Positions 10,727-18,535 of a DNA stretch of 64,000 nucleotides are shown piece after piece. A program made the position numbers and the translations under genes. Numbering within the stretch: position 1 is the stretch's first letter; the number at the start of each line of letters is the position of its first letter. The notes beneath the pieces were generated by a model. It was not told where the DNA came from. It did not search any database and worked only from the letters and a program-made list of their open reading frames with translations. The DNA is from Palsa-504 sp963800415 (lineage in GTDB: Bacteria; Actinomycetota; Actinomycetes; Streptosporangiales; Streptosporangiaceae): NCBI GenBank assembly GCA_963800415.1, contig CAWDBS010000065.1, forward strand, positions 21,268-85,267, in the 5' to 3' direction.

Positions 10727-10973
10727 CTCAACCCCTTGCTCCCTCGGCGGCCGGACAGGCTCTGCAGACTGCCGATTCTGGCCCCTCGGCAACATCCTCA
10801 TCCCCAGCGCCGCCCCAATGAAAGCCCTATGCCGGCCGAGAAGCCATGCCGGCCGAGAAGGCAGCCCCCTCATGATCCAGCGGGTGCCCGACTTCCTCAG
10901 CGCGCGGTGGCCAATCGCCGCTCATGCCGGCGTGTCGGTCCGGGGCGGAAATTCAATCGTGCGGCAGGATGGA

Positions 10974-11012
10974 ACAAGGCCCCCTTCATGTATGAGATGA
11001 AGGGGGCCTTGT
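10974..11012. terminator. Perfect 16-bp stem hairpin, 7-nt loop
   Basis: The arm ACAAGGCCCCCTTCAT (10974-10989) is followed by a seven-base loop and its exact complement (10997-11012). The stem is long, GC-rich and without mismatch. There is no T-run on either side, so it would be a U-less terminator of the kind common in high-GC actinobacteria, or a transcription barrier or attenuator in the leader of the downstream LuxR gene. Confidence 0.6.
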
Positions 11013-11219
11013 CTGGCCGCGCCGCCCCGGATCGCCCGGTTGCCCGGTCTTCCCGGCGCCGAGCGCCAGCCCGCCGGGGTCAGGTACCCGCGGGAAATAC
11101 CGGTTTCCCGGCCTTTCCCGCGCCCCGGGGTTCCCCCCGGATGGTGCCCGTTTCCAACGGTAAGAGCATTTTTACGCCGTTCCCCCGAGTCGCGCAAGAG
11201 CCTCATTAGGGTTTTTCCC

Positions 11220-11303
11220 CCATCCACATGTTGTCCACCGAATGCGGCCGGTTATCCGCACGCCACGCCGGTTATCCACCGGCCTATGCACAACCCATCC
11301 ACA
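11220..11303 (+). promoter_or_regulatory. Cluster of DnaA-box-like sequences
   Basis: Five 9-mers close to TTATCCACA or TTGTCCACA occur in the same orientation: CCATCCACA (11220), TTGTCCACC (11231), TTATCCGCA (11252), TTATCCACC (11272) and CCATCCACA (11295). The last four are spaced 20-23 bp apart, close to two helical turns. The pattern resembles a DnaA binding array. No replication gene is next to it, so it is not the normal oriC. Confidence 0.35.
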
Positions 11304-11420
11304 GGCGTTCATCACCGCGCTTGCCAAGACGCCGGGGCCACCGCTGGTGCCGCGCTTGACCTGGTTCATGACGCTGGCCGAATATGGAGCAGCACACTTT
11401 CCGAGGGGCATCGCCGGGCC

Positions 11421-13718
11421 ATGGACATCAGTGACACGCGTGAGCGGCCCGACCGGGCAGACCGCGGGGCCGGCCAGTCATTTGATCTGGTCGCGTCGAA
11501 GCTGCTGCGTCCGTGGGTGCGGCCGGGAACCGTCAGCCGTGCCGCTCTGCTCGACCGGCTGGCCAACGGCGACCCTCGCCGGCTCGTCTCGGTCGTCGCG
11601 CCGGCCGGCTATGGCAAGACGACGTTGTTGTCGCAGTGGGCTGCGCGCAGCGACCGGGCCTTTGCGTGGGTGTCGGTCGAGGAGCCGGACAACGATGCGA
11701 AGGTCTTGCTGACCTACGTCGCCGAAGCGCTCGACACGGTGGAGCCCATCGGCGGTCGGGTCTTCGATACGCTCACCTCTCCGGGAAGCTCGGTGCTCGG
11801 CTCGGTCCTGCCCAGGCTCGCATCGGCCTTCTCCTCGATGACCAGGCCCGTGGTGCTCGTCTTGGACGACGTGCACGTGCTGCGCAATCAGGAGTGCCGC
11901 GCCGCGCTCTCGGTACTGGCCGATCATGTGCCGCCGGCCTCACGGCTGGTGCTGGCCGGCCGGACCGCGCCGCCGCTGCGCGTCGCGCGGCTGCGAGCCG
12001 AGCACCGGATCCTTCAGATCGGCCCCGGCGAGCTGTCGCTCACCCCGGACGAGGCGGCGTTGCTGCTGCGTAACGCCGGCATCGTCCTGGGCGCGGAGGA
12101 CGTGGCGGAGCTCCACCAGCGGACCGAGGGCTGGCCGGCCGGGCTGTACCTCGCGGCGCTCTACCTCAGGGAGGGCGGCCCCTTCGCGAGCGCGGTGGTC
12201 TCCTTCGGCGGTGATGACCGGCTGGTGAGCGAGTACGTGGAGTCGGAGTTCCTGGCGCGGATCTCCAGCCGGCAGCGGGTATTCCTGACCCGTACCGCGG
12301 TACTGGAGCGGATGTCGGGACCGCTGTGCGATGCGGTGCTCGACGTGCCCGGGTCCGCCGCGACCCTGGCGGAGCTGGAGCGGTCGAACTTGCTGCTGGT
12401 GCCGCTGGACCGGCAGGGCAAGTGGTACCGCTACCACCGCCTGTTCCGCGACATGCTTCTCGCCGAACTCAACCGCCAGGAGCCCGACCTGATGGCTGTC
12501 CTGCGGCGCCGCGCCGCGAGTTGGTGCGTGCGCAATGATCTGCCGGAGGATGCGCTGGAGTACTCCATCGCAGCCGGGGACGTTGAGACAACCGCTCGCC
12601 TGATGGAAAGGCTCGGGGTGCCGACCCACCGGCAAGGCCGGTACACCACCCTGGAAAGGTGGTTCCGGTGGCTGGAAGATCGGGGCGGGATCGAGGGACA
12701 TCCGATGACGGCCGTGCTGGCCGCGCTCTTTTCCGCATTGACGGGGCGGCCTGACGAGGCCGAGCGATGGGCGGACGTAGTCGACGGCTGGCAGTACGGG
12801 GATGCGGCCCGGCCGGATGACCCTCCCACCGAGGCCTACGCCACCATCCTCCGGGCCCTCATGGGCCGGCGTGGCGTCAAGCAGATGCGCGCCGACGCCG
12901 AGGAGGCCGTGCGCAGGTGTGCCGCGCAGGGCATCGTGACGCCAGCCCCAGCGCTCTACCTGGGATTGGCACAGGTTCTTTCCGGTGACCTCGATCAGGG
13001 CGATGCCTCCTTCGAGGCCGCCATCGGCCCAGGGGAGGAAGCCGGCGCGTACGAGACTCTTGCGGTCACGCTGTGCGAGCGATCACTGGTAGCGATGGCG
13101 CGCGGCCGGTGGGGCCCGGCCGAGGCCCTAGCCGGCCAGGCCCGCGCCGTTTTGCGGCGGGCCGGAATCGAGGAGAGCTACGCGACGCCTCTGGTCTGCG
13201 CCGTGCATGCCCGCGTGGCCATCCACCGGCGAGATGTCGCGGCGGCGCGCCAGGAACTCCTCAAGGCTCAGCGCCTGCGGCCCCTGCTGACCTATGCGAT
13301 GCCCCAATTGGCCGTTCAGACCCGGATCGAGCTCGCCCGCGTCCACCTCGCGCTGGCCGACGTAGCGGCGGCCAGCACGCTCATCATGGAGGTGAATGAG
13401 CTGCTCGGACGCCGCCCCGGGATGGGCACCCTGGTCGGCGAGGCGCGGGTGCTCCAGGACCGGCTGGCCGATGAGCATGATGCCGGCCATCCCGGAGCGT
13501 CGTCACTGACCTCCGCCGAATTGCGGGTCCTGCCGCTGCTGGCCACCCACCTGTCGTTCGCGGAGATCGCCGAACAGCTGTTCCTCTCACCGCATACCGT
13601 CAAGTCGCAGGCGATATCGATCTACCGGAAGCTGGCGGTATCGTCACGCAGCCAGGCGGTCGCCCATTCCCGGGAACTGGGGCTCCTGGAGGGGTCAGCC
13701 GCTCGTATGCCGTTCTAG
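11421..13718 (+). CDS. Large LuxR-family regulator, MalT/LAL type
   Basis: The ATG at 11421 gives 765 residues. A STAND-type NTPase domain begins with Walker A VVAPAGYGKTTLL (about residues 58-70) and Walker B-like VVLVLDDVHVL. Then come a winged-helix/arm region with GRTAPPLRVARLRAEHRILQ and WYRYHRLFRDML, helical repeats of the tetratricopeptide type, and a C-terminal LuxR helix-turn-helix (LTSAELRVLPLLATHLSFAE and LFLSPHTVKSQAISIYRKL). Such proteins are ligand-switched transcription activators. No target operon is obvious. The stop codon lies inside the tRNA-like sequence that follows. Confidence 0.9.
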   Translation: MDISDTRERPDRADRGAGQSFDLVASKLLRPWVRPGTVSRAALLDRLANGDPRRLVSVVAPAGYGKTTLLSQWAARSDRAFAWVSVEEPDNDAKVLLTYVAEALDTVEPIGGRVFDTLTSPGSSVLGSVLPRLASAFSSMTRPVVLVLDDVHVLRNQECRAALSVLADHVPPASRLVLAGRTAPPLRVARLRAEHRILQIGPGELSLTPDEAALLLRNAGIVLGAEDVAELHQRTEGWPAGLYLAALYLREGGPFASAVVSFGGDDRLVSEYVESEFLARISSRQRVFLTRTAVLERMSGPLCDAVLDVPGSAATLAELERSNLLLVPLDRQGKWYRYHRLFRDMLLAELNRQEPDLMAVLRRRAASWCVRNDLPEDALEYSIAAGDVETTARLMERLGVPTHRQGRYTTLERWFRWLEDRGGIEGHPMTAVLAALFSALTGRPDEAERWADVVDGWQYGDAARPDDPPTEAYATILRALMGRRGVKQMRADAEEAVRRCAAQGIVTPAPALYLGLAQVLSGDLDQGDASFEAAIGPGEEAGAYETLAVTLCERSLVAMARGRWGPAEALAGQARAVLRRAGIEESYATPLVCAVHARVAIHRRDVAAARQELLKAQRLRPLLTYAMPQLAVQTRIELARVHLALADVAAASTLIMEVNELLGRRPGMGTLVGEARVLQDRLADEHDAGHPGASSLTSAELRVLPLLATHLSFAEIAEQLFLSPHTVKSQAISIYRKLAVSSRSQAVAHSRELGLLEGSAARMPF

Positions 13719-13782
13719 CCCGACTGGTAGGGGCGCCCGGCCTAGACCCGGGAGGTTCGCGGTTCGAATCCGCGGTACGGCA
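13709..13782 (+). ncRNA. tRNA-like sequence (degenerate tRNA)
   Basis: The 74 bases fold as a cloverleaf: acceptor 13709-13715 with 13775-13781 (six of seven pairs), D-stem GCCC/GGGC with a loop holding GG, anticodon stem CCCGG/CCGGG (13736-13752), five-base variable loop, a perfect T-arm CGCGG-TTCGAAT-CCGCG and discriminator A. It deviates from a working tRNA: the anticodon loop is CCTAGAC, so position 33 is C instead of U, A14 is absent, one acceptor pair is mismatched, and the would-be UAG anticodon lacks the leucine-type long variable arm. The 3' CCA is not encoded. It overlaps the LuxR stop codon and ends one base before the GTG of the peptidyl-tRNA hydrolase gene. Confidence 0.55.
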
Positions 13783-13783
13783 C

Positions 13784-14197
13784 GTGAATGGAGAAGCAGA
13801 GCAGCGCTCGACGAAGCAGGTCATCGTGATCCGGCGTGACCTGAGGATGCGCCGCGGCAAGGAGATCGCCCAGGGCGCGCACGCGTCGATGGCGTGGCTG
13901 AGGCAGCGGGTGATGCCGCGGATGAGTCCGGCGGGGACGGTGGATCACATCCAGTTCTCTTCGGCCGAACGGGCGTGGCTTGAGGGCAGCCTGCGCAAGG
14001 TCACCGTCAAGGTGGGTTCGGAGGCGGAGTTGCTGGCGGTCTATGAGAAGGCGGTCGAGGCCGGGCTGGCCGCGCACCTGATCACCGACGGGGGCCTGAC
14101 CGAGTTCGGCGGCGTCCCGACCCGGACGTGCCTGGGTATCGGCCCGGACTACGACGAGCTCATCGACCCGGTGACCGGTGACCTCGAGCTGTACTGA
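13784..14197 (+). CDS. pth2: Peptidyl-tRNA hydrolase, type 2 (Pth2/PTRH2 family)
   Basis: The enzyme cuts peptidyl-tRNA to recycle tRNA from aborted translation. The 137 residues match the archaeal/eukaryotic-type fold: KQVIVIRRDLRMRRGKEIAQ, then GAHASMAWLRQR, VTVKVGSEAELLAVYEKAVE, LAAHLITDGGLTEFGGVPTR and TCLGIGPDYDELIDPVTGDL. Pth2 is less usual in bacteria than Pth1 but occurs in actinobacteria as an extra enzyme. The GTG at 13784 immediately follows the tRNA-like element and has no clear Shine-Dalgarno site, which is odd and may mean structured-leader control. Confidence 0.9.
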   Translation: MNGEAEQRSTKQVIVIRRDLRMRRGKEIAQGAHASMAWLRQRVMPRMSPAGTVDHIQFSSAERAWLEGSLRKVTVKVGSEAELLAVYEKAVEAGLAAHLITDGGLTEFGGVPTRTCLGIGPDYDELIDPVTGDLELY

Positions 14198-14219
14198 CGG
14201 CCGTCCGGTGACAGTGCTT

Positions 14220-14243
14220 AGATAACACAGATTTGTGTTATCT
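14220..14243. promoter_or_regulatory. Perfect 10-bp-arm palindrome, probable autoregulatory operator
   Basis: Arms AGATAACACA (14220-14229) and TGTGTTATCT (14234-14243) are exact inverse complements around a four-base centre GATT. The site is 25 bp before the ATG of the winged-helix regulator and would overlap its promoter or transcription start. Spacing and AT-richness in a high-GC background fit a MarR/GbsR dimer site. Regulation of the regulator and the coupled ABC exporter by this site is inferred. Confidence 0.65.
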
Positions 14244-14268
14244 CAGGAGACTATGTAGGGTCGTTGGC

Positions 14269-14790
14269 ATGCCCAGTGACGGTGAGATCACGTTTGCCGA
14301 CCATGCCGGGCGCTTCTATGCCCGGCGCTTCGGGATGGCCCCGGTGGTGGGCCGGCTGATCGGCTACCTGGCGGTGTGCGACCCGCGCGAGCAGAGCATC
14401 AGCGAGCTGGCGGACGCCCTGCTGGCGAGCCGGAGCGCGATCGCCGGCGCCGTGAACGTGCTGGAGAACCTCGGGCTCATCCAGCGCTCCCGGGCTGCGG
14501 GCGAGCGGATGGACCGGGTCCGCATCGACATGTCGTCGTCCCACGCGATGGGCTTCGACGTCTCCGAGTACCGGGAGATGGCCGACCTCGCCCGAGAGGG
14601 CCTGGGCCTGCTGGCCGAGGCGCCACCTGAGCGGAAAGCGATCTTGCTGGAGTGGGCGGCATTCTCCGATTTCCTGGTCGGGCGGATGCCGGTCTGGGAG
14701 CAGGAGTGGAGAGCACAACGGGAGGCGCTGCGTGCCGCGGGCGAGCTTCCCGACGACCCCACCACACGGCAAGGAGGGAGAAGGCCATGA
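14269..14790 (+). CDS. GbsR/MarR-type winged-helix transcriptional regulator
   Basis: The ATG at 14269 gives 173 residues. The winged helix covers about residues 15-90: APVVGRLIGYLAVCDPREQS, ISELADALLASRSAIAGAVN and VLENLGLIQRSRAAGERMDR. A dimerising C-terminal helical part follows. It is the first gene of a three-gene operon: its TGA overlaps the ATG of the ABC ATPase (ATGA). The arrangement, a repressor ahead of a drug-type ABC exporter under a palindromic operator, suggests a ligand-induced efflux system. Confidence 0.88.
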   Translation: MPSDGEITFADHAGRFYARRFGMAPVVGRLIGYLAVCDPREQSISELADALLASRSAIAGAVNVLENLGLIQRSRAAGERMDRVRIDMSSSHAMGFDVSEYREMADLAREGLGLLAEAPPERKAILLEWAAFSDFLVGRMPVWEQEWRAQREALRAAGELPDDPTTRQGGRRP

Positions 14791-15773
14791 CAAGCGTGTC
14801 CGCTGGGAGCGGGATCGTGGCCCAAGACATGTGCAAGTCGTTCGAGGACCATCTGGTGCTCGACAAGGTGAGCCTGGCCGTGGAGGAGGGCACGATCCTG
14901 GCGCTGCTGGGCCCGAACGGGGCCGGCAAGACCACGATGGTCCGCATCCTGTCCACCCTGATCCCGGCCGATTCCGGCTCCATGCGCATCGCCGGTCACG
15001 ACGTGGTCACCGACCCTGACGGGGTGCGGGCCGTCATCGGGGTCACCGGCCAGTTCTCAGCCGTGGACAACCTGCTCACCGGCACCGAGAACCTGCGGCT
15101 GATGGCCGACCTTCGCCACCTCGGCCGCGAGGCTGGGCGGCGACGGGTGGCCGAGTTGCTGGAGCAGTTCGACCTCACCGACGCCGCTCACAAGCTGCTG
15201 TCGACCTACTCAGGCGGGATGCGACGACGGCTCGACCTGGCGATGACCCTCGTCGGCAAGCCCCGGGTGATTTTCCTCGACGAGCCCACCACCGGCTTGG
15301 ACCCGCGCAGCCGTCGCACCATGTGGCAGATCATCCGCGAGCTCGCTACCGCCGGGGTCACCATCCTGCTCACCACCCAGTACCTCGACGAGGCAGACCA
15401 GCTGGCCGACCGGATCGCGGTGCTCGACCAGGGCAGGATCGTCGCCGAAGGAACCCCCGCCGAGCTGAAGAGCCGCATCCCCGGCGGCCACGTCCGGCTC
15501 CACTTCGCCGATCCCCGCCTGCTGCACTCGGCGAGCGAGCTCCTCGAGGCGGCTGCGCCCGACCAGGACCAGCTCGTCCTCCAGGTCCCGGCCGACGGCA
15601 CCGTCGACTCGCTCCGGGGCCTGCTCGACGAGCTGCACCAAGCCCGTATCTCCGTCGAACGGCTGTCGATCCATACCCCGGACCTCGACGACGTGTTCTT
15701 CGCCGTCACCGGCAGCCACGTCACCGCGCAGCTCAACGCAGACCCCGCACCACAAGGAGTACCGCTGTCATGA
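14787..15773 (+). CDS. ABC exporter ATP-binding subunit, daunorubicin-resistance (DrrA) type
   Basis: 328 residues from the ATG 14787, overlapping the regulator stop by four bases; an AAGGAGGGAG ribosome site precedes it. Walker A is LLGPNGAGKTTMV, the signature YSGGMRRRLDLAMTLVGKP, Walker B VIFLDEPTTGLDP, and the switch histidine is replaced by Q in LLTTQYLDEAD, as usual in the DrrA family. The C-terminal DUF4162-like domain (after residue 230) is present. It would power export of a hydrophobic compound by the permease encoded next. The substrate is unknown. Confidence 0.93.
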   Translation: MTSVSAGSGIVAQDMCKSFEDHLVLDKVSLAVEEGTILALLGPNGAGKTTMVRILSTLIPADSGSMRIAGHDVVTDPDGVRAVIGVTGQFSAVDNLLTGTENLRLMADLRHLGREAGRRRVAELLEQFDLTDAAHKLLSTYSGGMRRRLDLAMTLVGKPRVIFLDEPTTGLDPRSRRTMWQIIRELATAGVTILLTTQYLDEADQLADRIAVLDQGRIVAEGTPAELKSRIPGGHVRLHFADPRLLHSASELLEAAAPDQDQLVLQVPADGTVDSLRGLLDELHQARISVERLSIHTPDLDDVFFAVTGSHVTAQLNADPAPQGVPLS

Positions 15774-16579
15774 CCACGCTCGCCTACACGCTCAGCGACT
15801 CGCGGGTGATGCTGCGCCGCAACCTCAAGCACCAGCTCCGCTACCCGTCCATGACCGTGATGCTCATCGGCATACCCATCGTGCTCTTGCTGCTGTTCGT
15901 CTACGTCTTCGGCGGCCAGCTCGGCGCCGGGCTCGGCGCCGGGCTCGGCGTCCACCAGGGGCGCAGCGCCTACCTCAACTACGTGGTGCCAGGGCTGCTG
16001 CTCCTCACCGTGGCCTCGGCCATCCAGGGCACCTCGATCATGGTCGCCATGGACATGACCGGCGGCATCATCGACCGGTTCCGCACCATGGCCATCGCCC
16101 GCGCCTCGGTCCTCACCGGCCACGTGCTGGGCAGCCTGATCCAAACCCTTGTCGCCATCGCCGTCCTCATCGCAGTCGCCCTCGGACTCGGATTCCGCTC
16201 TGCTGCCGGACCGCTCCACTGGCTGGCCGCGATCGGGATACTGGCCCTGTTCGCCTTCGCGCTGATCTGGCTGGCCGTCGCGCTCGGGCTTGCCGCCAAG
16301 AGTGTCGAGACCGCCAGCAACACCCCGATGATCCTGTTCCTGCTGGTGTTCCTCAGCAGCGGCTTCGTGGCCACGGCCACCATGCCACCGGGCCTGCGCC
16401 AGTTCGCTGAGTACCAGCCGTTCACCCCCGTCGCCGACACCGTGCGCGGACTGCTCACCGGCGCCGCGATCGGCGGCCACGCCATCGCCGCCGTCGCCTG
16501 GAGCATCGGCATCGCTGTCGTGGCCTACCTCTGGGCCATCCGCCTCTACAACCGGCGCCGAGCGGCCGAGCCGAAGTGA
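15770..16579 (+). CDS. ABC-2 type permease, DrrB-like
   Basis: 269 residues, ATG at 15770 overlapping the ATPase stop (ATGA), so translation is coupled. Six membrane helices can be picked out, the first at MTVMLIGIPIVLLLLFVYVF and the last at AAVAWSIGIAVVAYLWAIR. The ABC-2 motif region VVPGLLLLTVASAIQGTSIM and MDMTGGIIDRFRTM, which contacts the ATPase, is intact. It pairs with the upstream ATPase as a half-size exporter. It is the last gene of the operon. Confidence 0.92.
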   Translation: MTTLAYTLSDSRVMLRRNLKHQLRYPSMTVMLIGIPIVLLLLFVYVFGGQLGAGLGAGLGVHQGRSAYLNYVVPGLLLLTVASAIQGTSIMVAMDMTGGIIDRFRTMAIARASVLTGHVLGSLIQTLVAIAVLIAVALGLGFRSAAGPLHWLAAIGILALFAFALIWLAVALGLAAKSVETASNTPMILFLLVFLSSGFVATATMPPGLRQFAEYQPFTPVADTVRGLLTGAAIGGHAIAAVAWSIGIAVVAYLWAIRLYNRRRAAEPK

Positions 16580-16645
16580 GCGGGGGCCGTACCGCCGTGG
16601 CCGGGACTAAGGTGGGCCAGAACCACCCAGCGTTCGCGATCGCGA

Positions 16646-17503
16646 TCACACGCTGACCGGCCGGGACCGCCGCAGCCCGGACACCCCGCCCGCCACCAGC
16701 AGCAGCCCGCCCGCCAGCGTAGCCAGCCACGGCGCCAGGCCGGCCCGGCCGCCAGGCGCCGTCCCGCCCAGCCCGGTCGCGGCCCCTCCGCGCGGCGCGG
16801 CCGGACTAGCCGCCGCGTCGGTCAGGTTGTCGATCGTCAGCCCGGAGGTCCCGTCGAGGACCACGAGGGTGTGGACCGAGCCGGCGGGCAGGGTGACGGG
16901 CATGGCGGCGTGGCCGCCCGGCGCGCTGAACGCGACGGTGGGTGAACCCGGCCGGACAGCCTGGTACTGCGTGGCCGAGCCGAAGGCCAGCTCCCGCGCC
17001 AGGACGTCGGACCCGACGCTGACCGTGACCCGGGGCTGCTTCGCGGACGCCTGGATCACCCGGACGAACACGTCGCCTGTCGACCCGGCCGCTGCGGCCA
17101 TCTGGTCCTGCAGCACCTCGAGCCGCCGTCCTGAGACGGATCCGATGCTGGCCACGGTGTAGTTCGTCCCGGCGCTCACCATGAAGCTGGTCGAGACCAC
17201 CGGGGGACTCGAGGCCGGGGCGCCGACCGGGCGCATCGCCACCGTGTACTGGCCGGTGCCGACCGGCATGTACTCGGATACGCCGCCGTAACCCACGTGC
17301 CTCAGCACGATCGGGTGCGCCGGATTGCCGAACGGATACAGGTACACGTCATCCGGTGTTCCGGGCGAGAGGTTGGCGCAGCGCACCCAGCCCTCGTTGG
17401 CGGCCGCAGCCGCAGCCGCGGGCAGGGCTCCGGCGGCCGCGACGGGACCCCCGAGCAGGACGGTGACCGCGCCGAGCAGGACCAGGCGCCTACCGAGGCT
17501 CAT
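16646..17503 (-). CDS. Secreted DUF4397 protein with C-terminal membrane anchor
   Basis: 285 residues. A signal peptide (RRLVLLGAVTVLLGGPVAAA, cleavage near AAAA-NE) is followed by the DUF4397 beta-sandwich (GWVRCANLSPGTPDDVYLYP ... GVSEYMPVGTGQYTVAMRPV) and a second similar half starting DVFVRVIQASAKQPRVTVSV. A C-terminal hydrophobic helix WLATLAGGLLLVAGGVSGLR with a short basic tail anchors it in the membrane; there is no LPxTG motif. DUF4397 proteins are surface or cell-wall associated with unknown ligands. It is probably co-transcribed with the class F sortase 24 bp upstream. Confidence 0.85.
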   Translation of the reverse strand: MSLGRRLVLLGAVTVLLGGPVAAAGALPAAAAAAANEGWVRCANLSPGTPDDVYLYPFGNPAHPIVLRHVGYGGVSEYMPVGTGQYTVAMRPVGAPASSPPVVSTSFMVSAGTNYTVASIGSVSGRRLEVLQDQMAAAAGSTGDVFVRVIQASAKQPRVTVSVGSDVLARELAFGSATQYQAVRPGSPTVAFSAPGGHAAMPVTLPAGSVHTLVVLDGTSGLTIDNLTDAAASPAAPRGGAATGLGGTAPGGRAGLAPWLATLAGGLLLVAGGVSGLRRSRPVSV

Positions 17504-17527
17504 CCTGGGGTTCCTCCCTTTCAGCCA

Positions 17528-18433
17528 TCACCCGGCGAGCCGGGCGAAGACCACGACGTTGCTGCGGTAGCTGCCGAGCGACCGGTCGAAGACGCCGCCG
17601 CAGGTGATCAGCCGCAGCTCCGCGTCCGGGACGGCGCCGTACACCGCGGCGCTGGGAAACTGGTCCTTGGCGTACATCCGGACGCTGGTGATCGTGAAGA
17701 CCGCCATCGTCCCGTCGGCGCGTCCGACGTACACGCGCTCGCCGGGGCGCACGGTCCGCAGCCAGAAGAAGATGCCCGGCCCGGAGCGGGAGTCGACGTG
17801 CCCGGCGATGATGGCGGAGCCGACCGCGCCCGGCCGCGGGCTGCCGGTGTACCAGCCTGCCACCGCGGTGCTGGCCGGTACCTGAAGCGTGCCGTTCTTG
17901 GTGACGCCGAGATCGATCAGCGAGGTCCGGACCCCGATCGCCGGGATACTCACCCACACCGGCTGGGCGGGCTGCGGGGCTGTCGCCACCGAGGCCGGCA
18001 GCACGCTCCGGCCGGACGGAGCGGGAATCGGCGCCGGCCTGGCGATCAGTACGGCGGGTCCGGGGGACAGGACGGTCGTGGTCAGCCCGACGGTCCCGAC
18101 GGCCACGGCCGCCAGGCCGGCCACGAGCGCCAGCGCCGCCGGCAGCGACCGGGAAAGCCGCCGGGAGCGCGGACGGAGCCAGGGCAGGTGCCGCGCGGCG
18201 AACAAGCTGAGGGTGGTCCCGAGGACCTGGCCCCACGACGGCGGAGGCGTGGCCGGGTGCGCCCCGGACTGGGCGATCCCCGCCGCGGGCACGGTCGGTT
18301 CGCCGGGCTGGCAGACCTCTGGCTCGAGCGGGGTGGCACCCGGTGTCTGCACGGCCTGCCAGGCCGGATCCCACCAGTCGTCCGGCAGGCACGTGACCGC
18401 GGGCCCCGGTGCTGCCGGCCCGCTGTAGCCCAT
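17528..18433 (-). CDS. Class F sortase
   Basis: The ATG at 18431-18433, behind a GGAGGCGGGGAG ribosome site, gives 301 residues. A proline-rich cytoplasmic part, a membrane helix (AALALVAGLAAVAVGTVGLT, about residues 95-115) and an extracellular sortase domain follow. Catalytic residues are visible: His in SAIIAGHVDS, Cys in RLITCGG and Arg in GSYRSNVVVFA. Sortase F enzymes in actinobacteria are transpeptidases or hydrolases of poorly known targets. The adjacent DUF4397 protein has no sorting signal, so it may be a functional partner rather than a substrate. Confidence 0.9.
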   Translation of the reverse strand: MGYSGPAAPGPAVTCLPDDWWDPAWQAVQTPGATPLEPEVCQPGEPTVPAAGIAQSGAHPATPPPSWGQVLGTTLSLFAARHLPWLRPRSRRLSRSLPAALALVAGLAAVAVGTVGLTTTVLSPGPAVLIARPAPIPAPSGRSVLPASVATAPQPAQPVWVSIPAIGVRTSLIDLGVTKNGTLQVPASTAVAGWYTGSPRPGAVGSAIIAGHVDSRSGPGIFFWLRTVRPGERVYVGRADGTMAVFTITSVRMYAKDQFPSAAVYGAVPDAELRLITCGGVFDRSLGSYRSNVVVFARLAG

Positions 18434-18535
18434 CGCACTCCCCGCCTCCACCGCTGTCTGGCACAGCAGAGTACACCGGTAACGCCCGTATCACCCCGGA
18501 ATGCTCGCGTGCGTCGCAGTACAATCCGCCAACGA

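Larger units (their letters stand above)
10727..11420. other. Long intergenic region ahead of the LuxR regulator
   Basis: About 690 bp with no supported gene. It contains two conspicuous non-coding structures, listed separately: a perfect long hairpin at 10974-11012 and a series of DnaA-box-like sequences at 11220-11303. The reading frame of the regulator is open back to 11040, but that part is compositionally odd and lacks a ribosome site. Confidence 0.6.

Noticed and set aside
11220..11303. The chromosomal origin oriC
   Set aside because: No dnaA, dnaN or other origin-linked genes flank the boxes, and the box matches are imperfect.
13709..13782. A functional amber-suppressor or leucine tRNA
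   Set aside because: U33 is replaced by C, A14 is missing, the acceptor stem has a mismatch and the long variable arm needed for leucine tRNA is absent.
15206..16480. Long minus-strand open frame opposite the ABC exporter genes
   Set aside because: Composition is that of an antisense shadow (Glu/Gly/Asp/His-rich) and the exporter genes on the plus strand are unmistakable.
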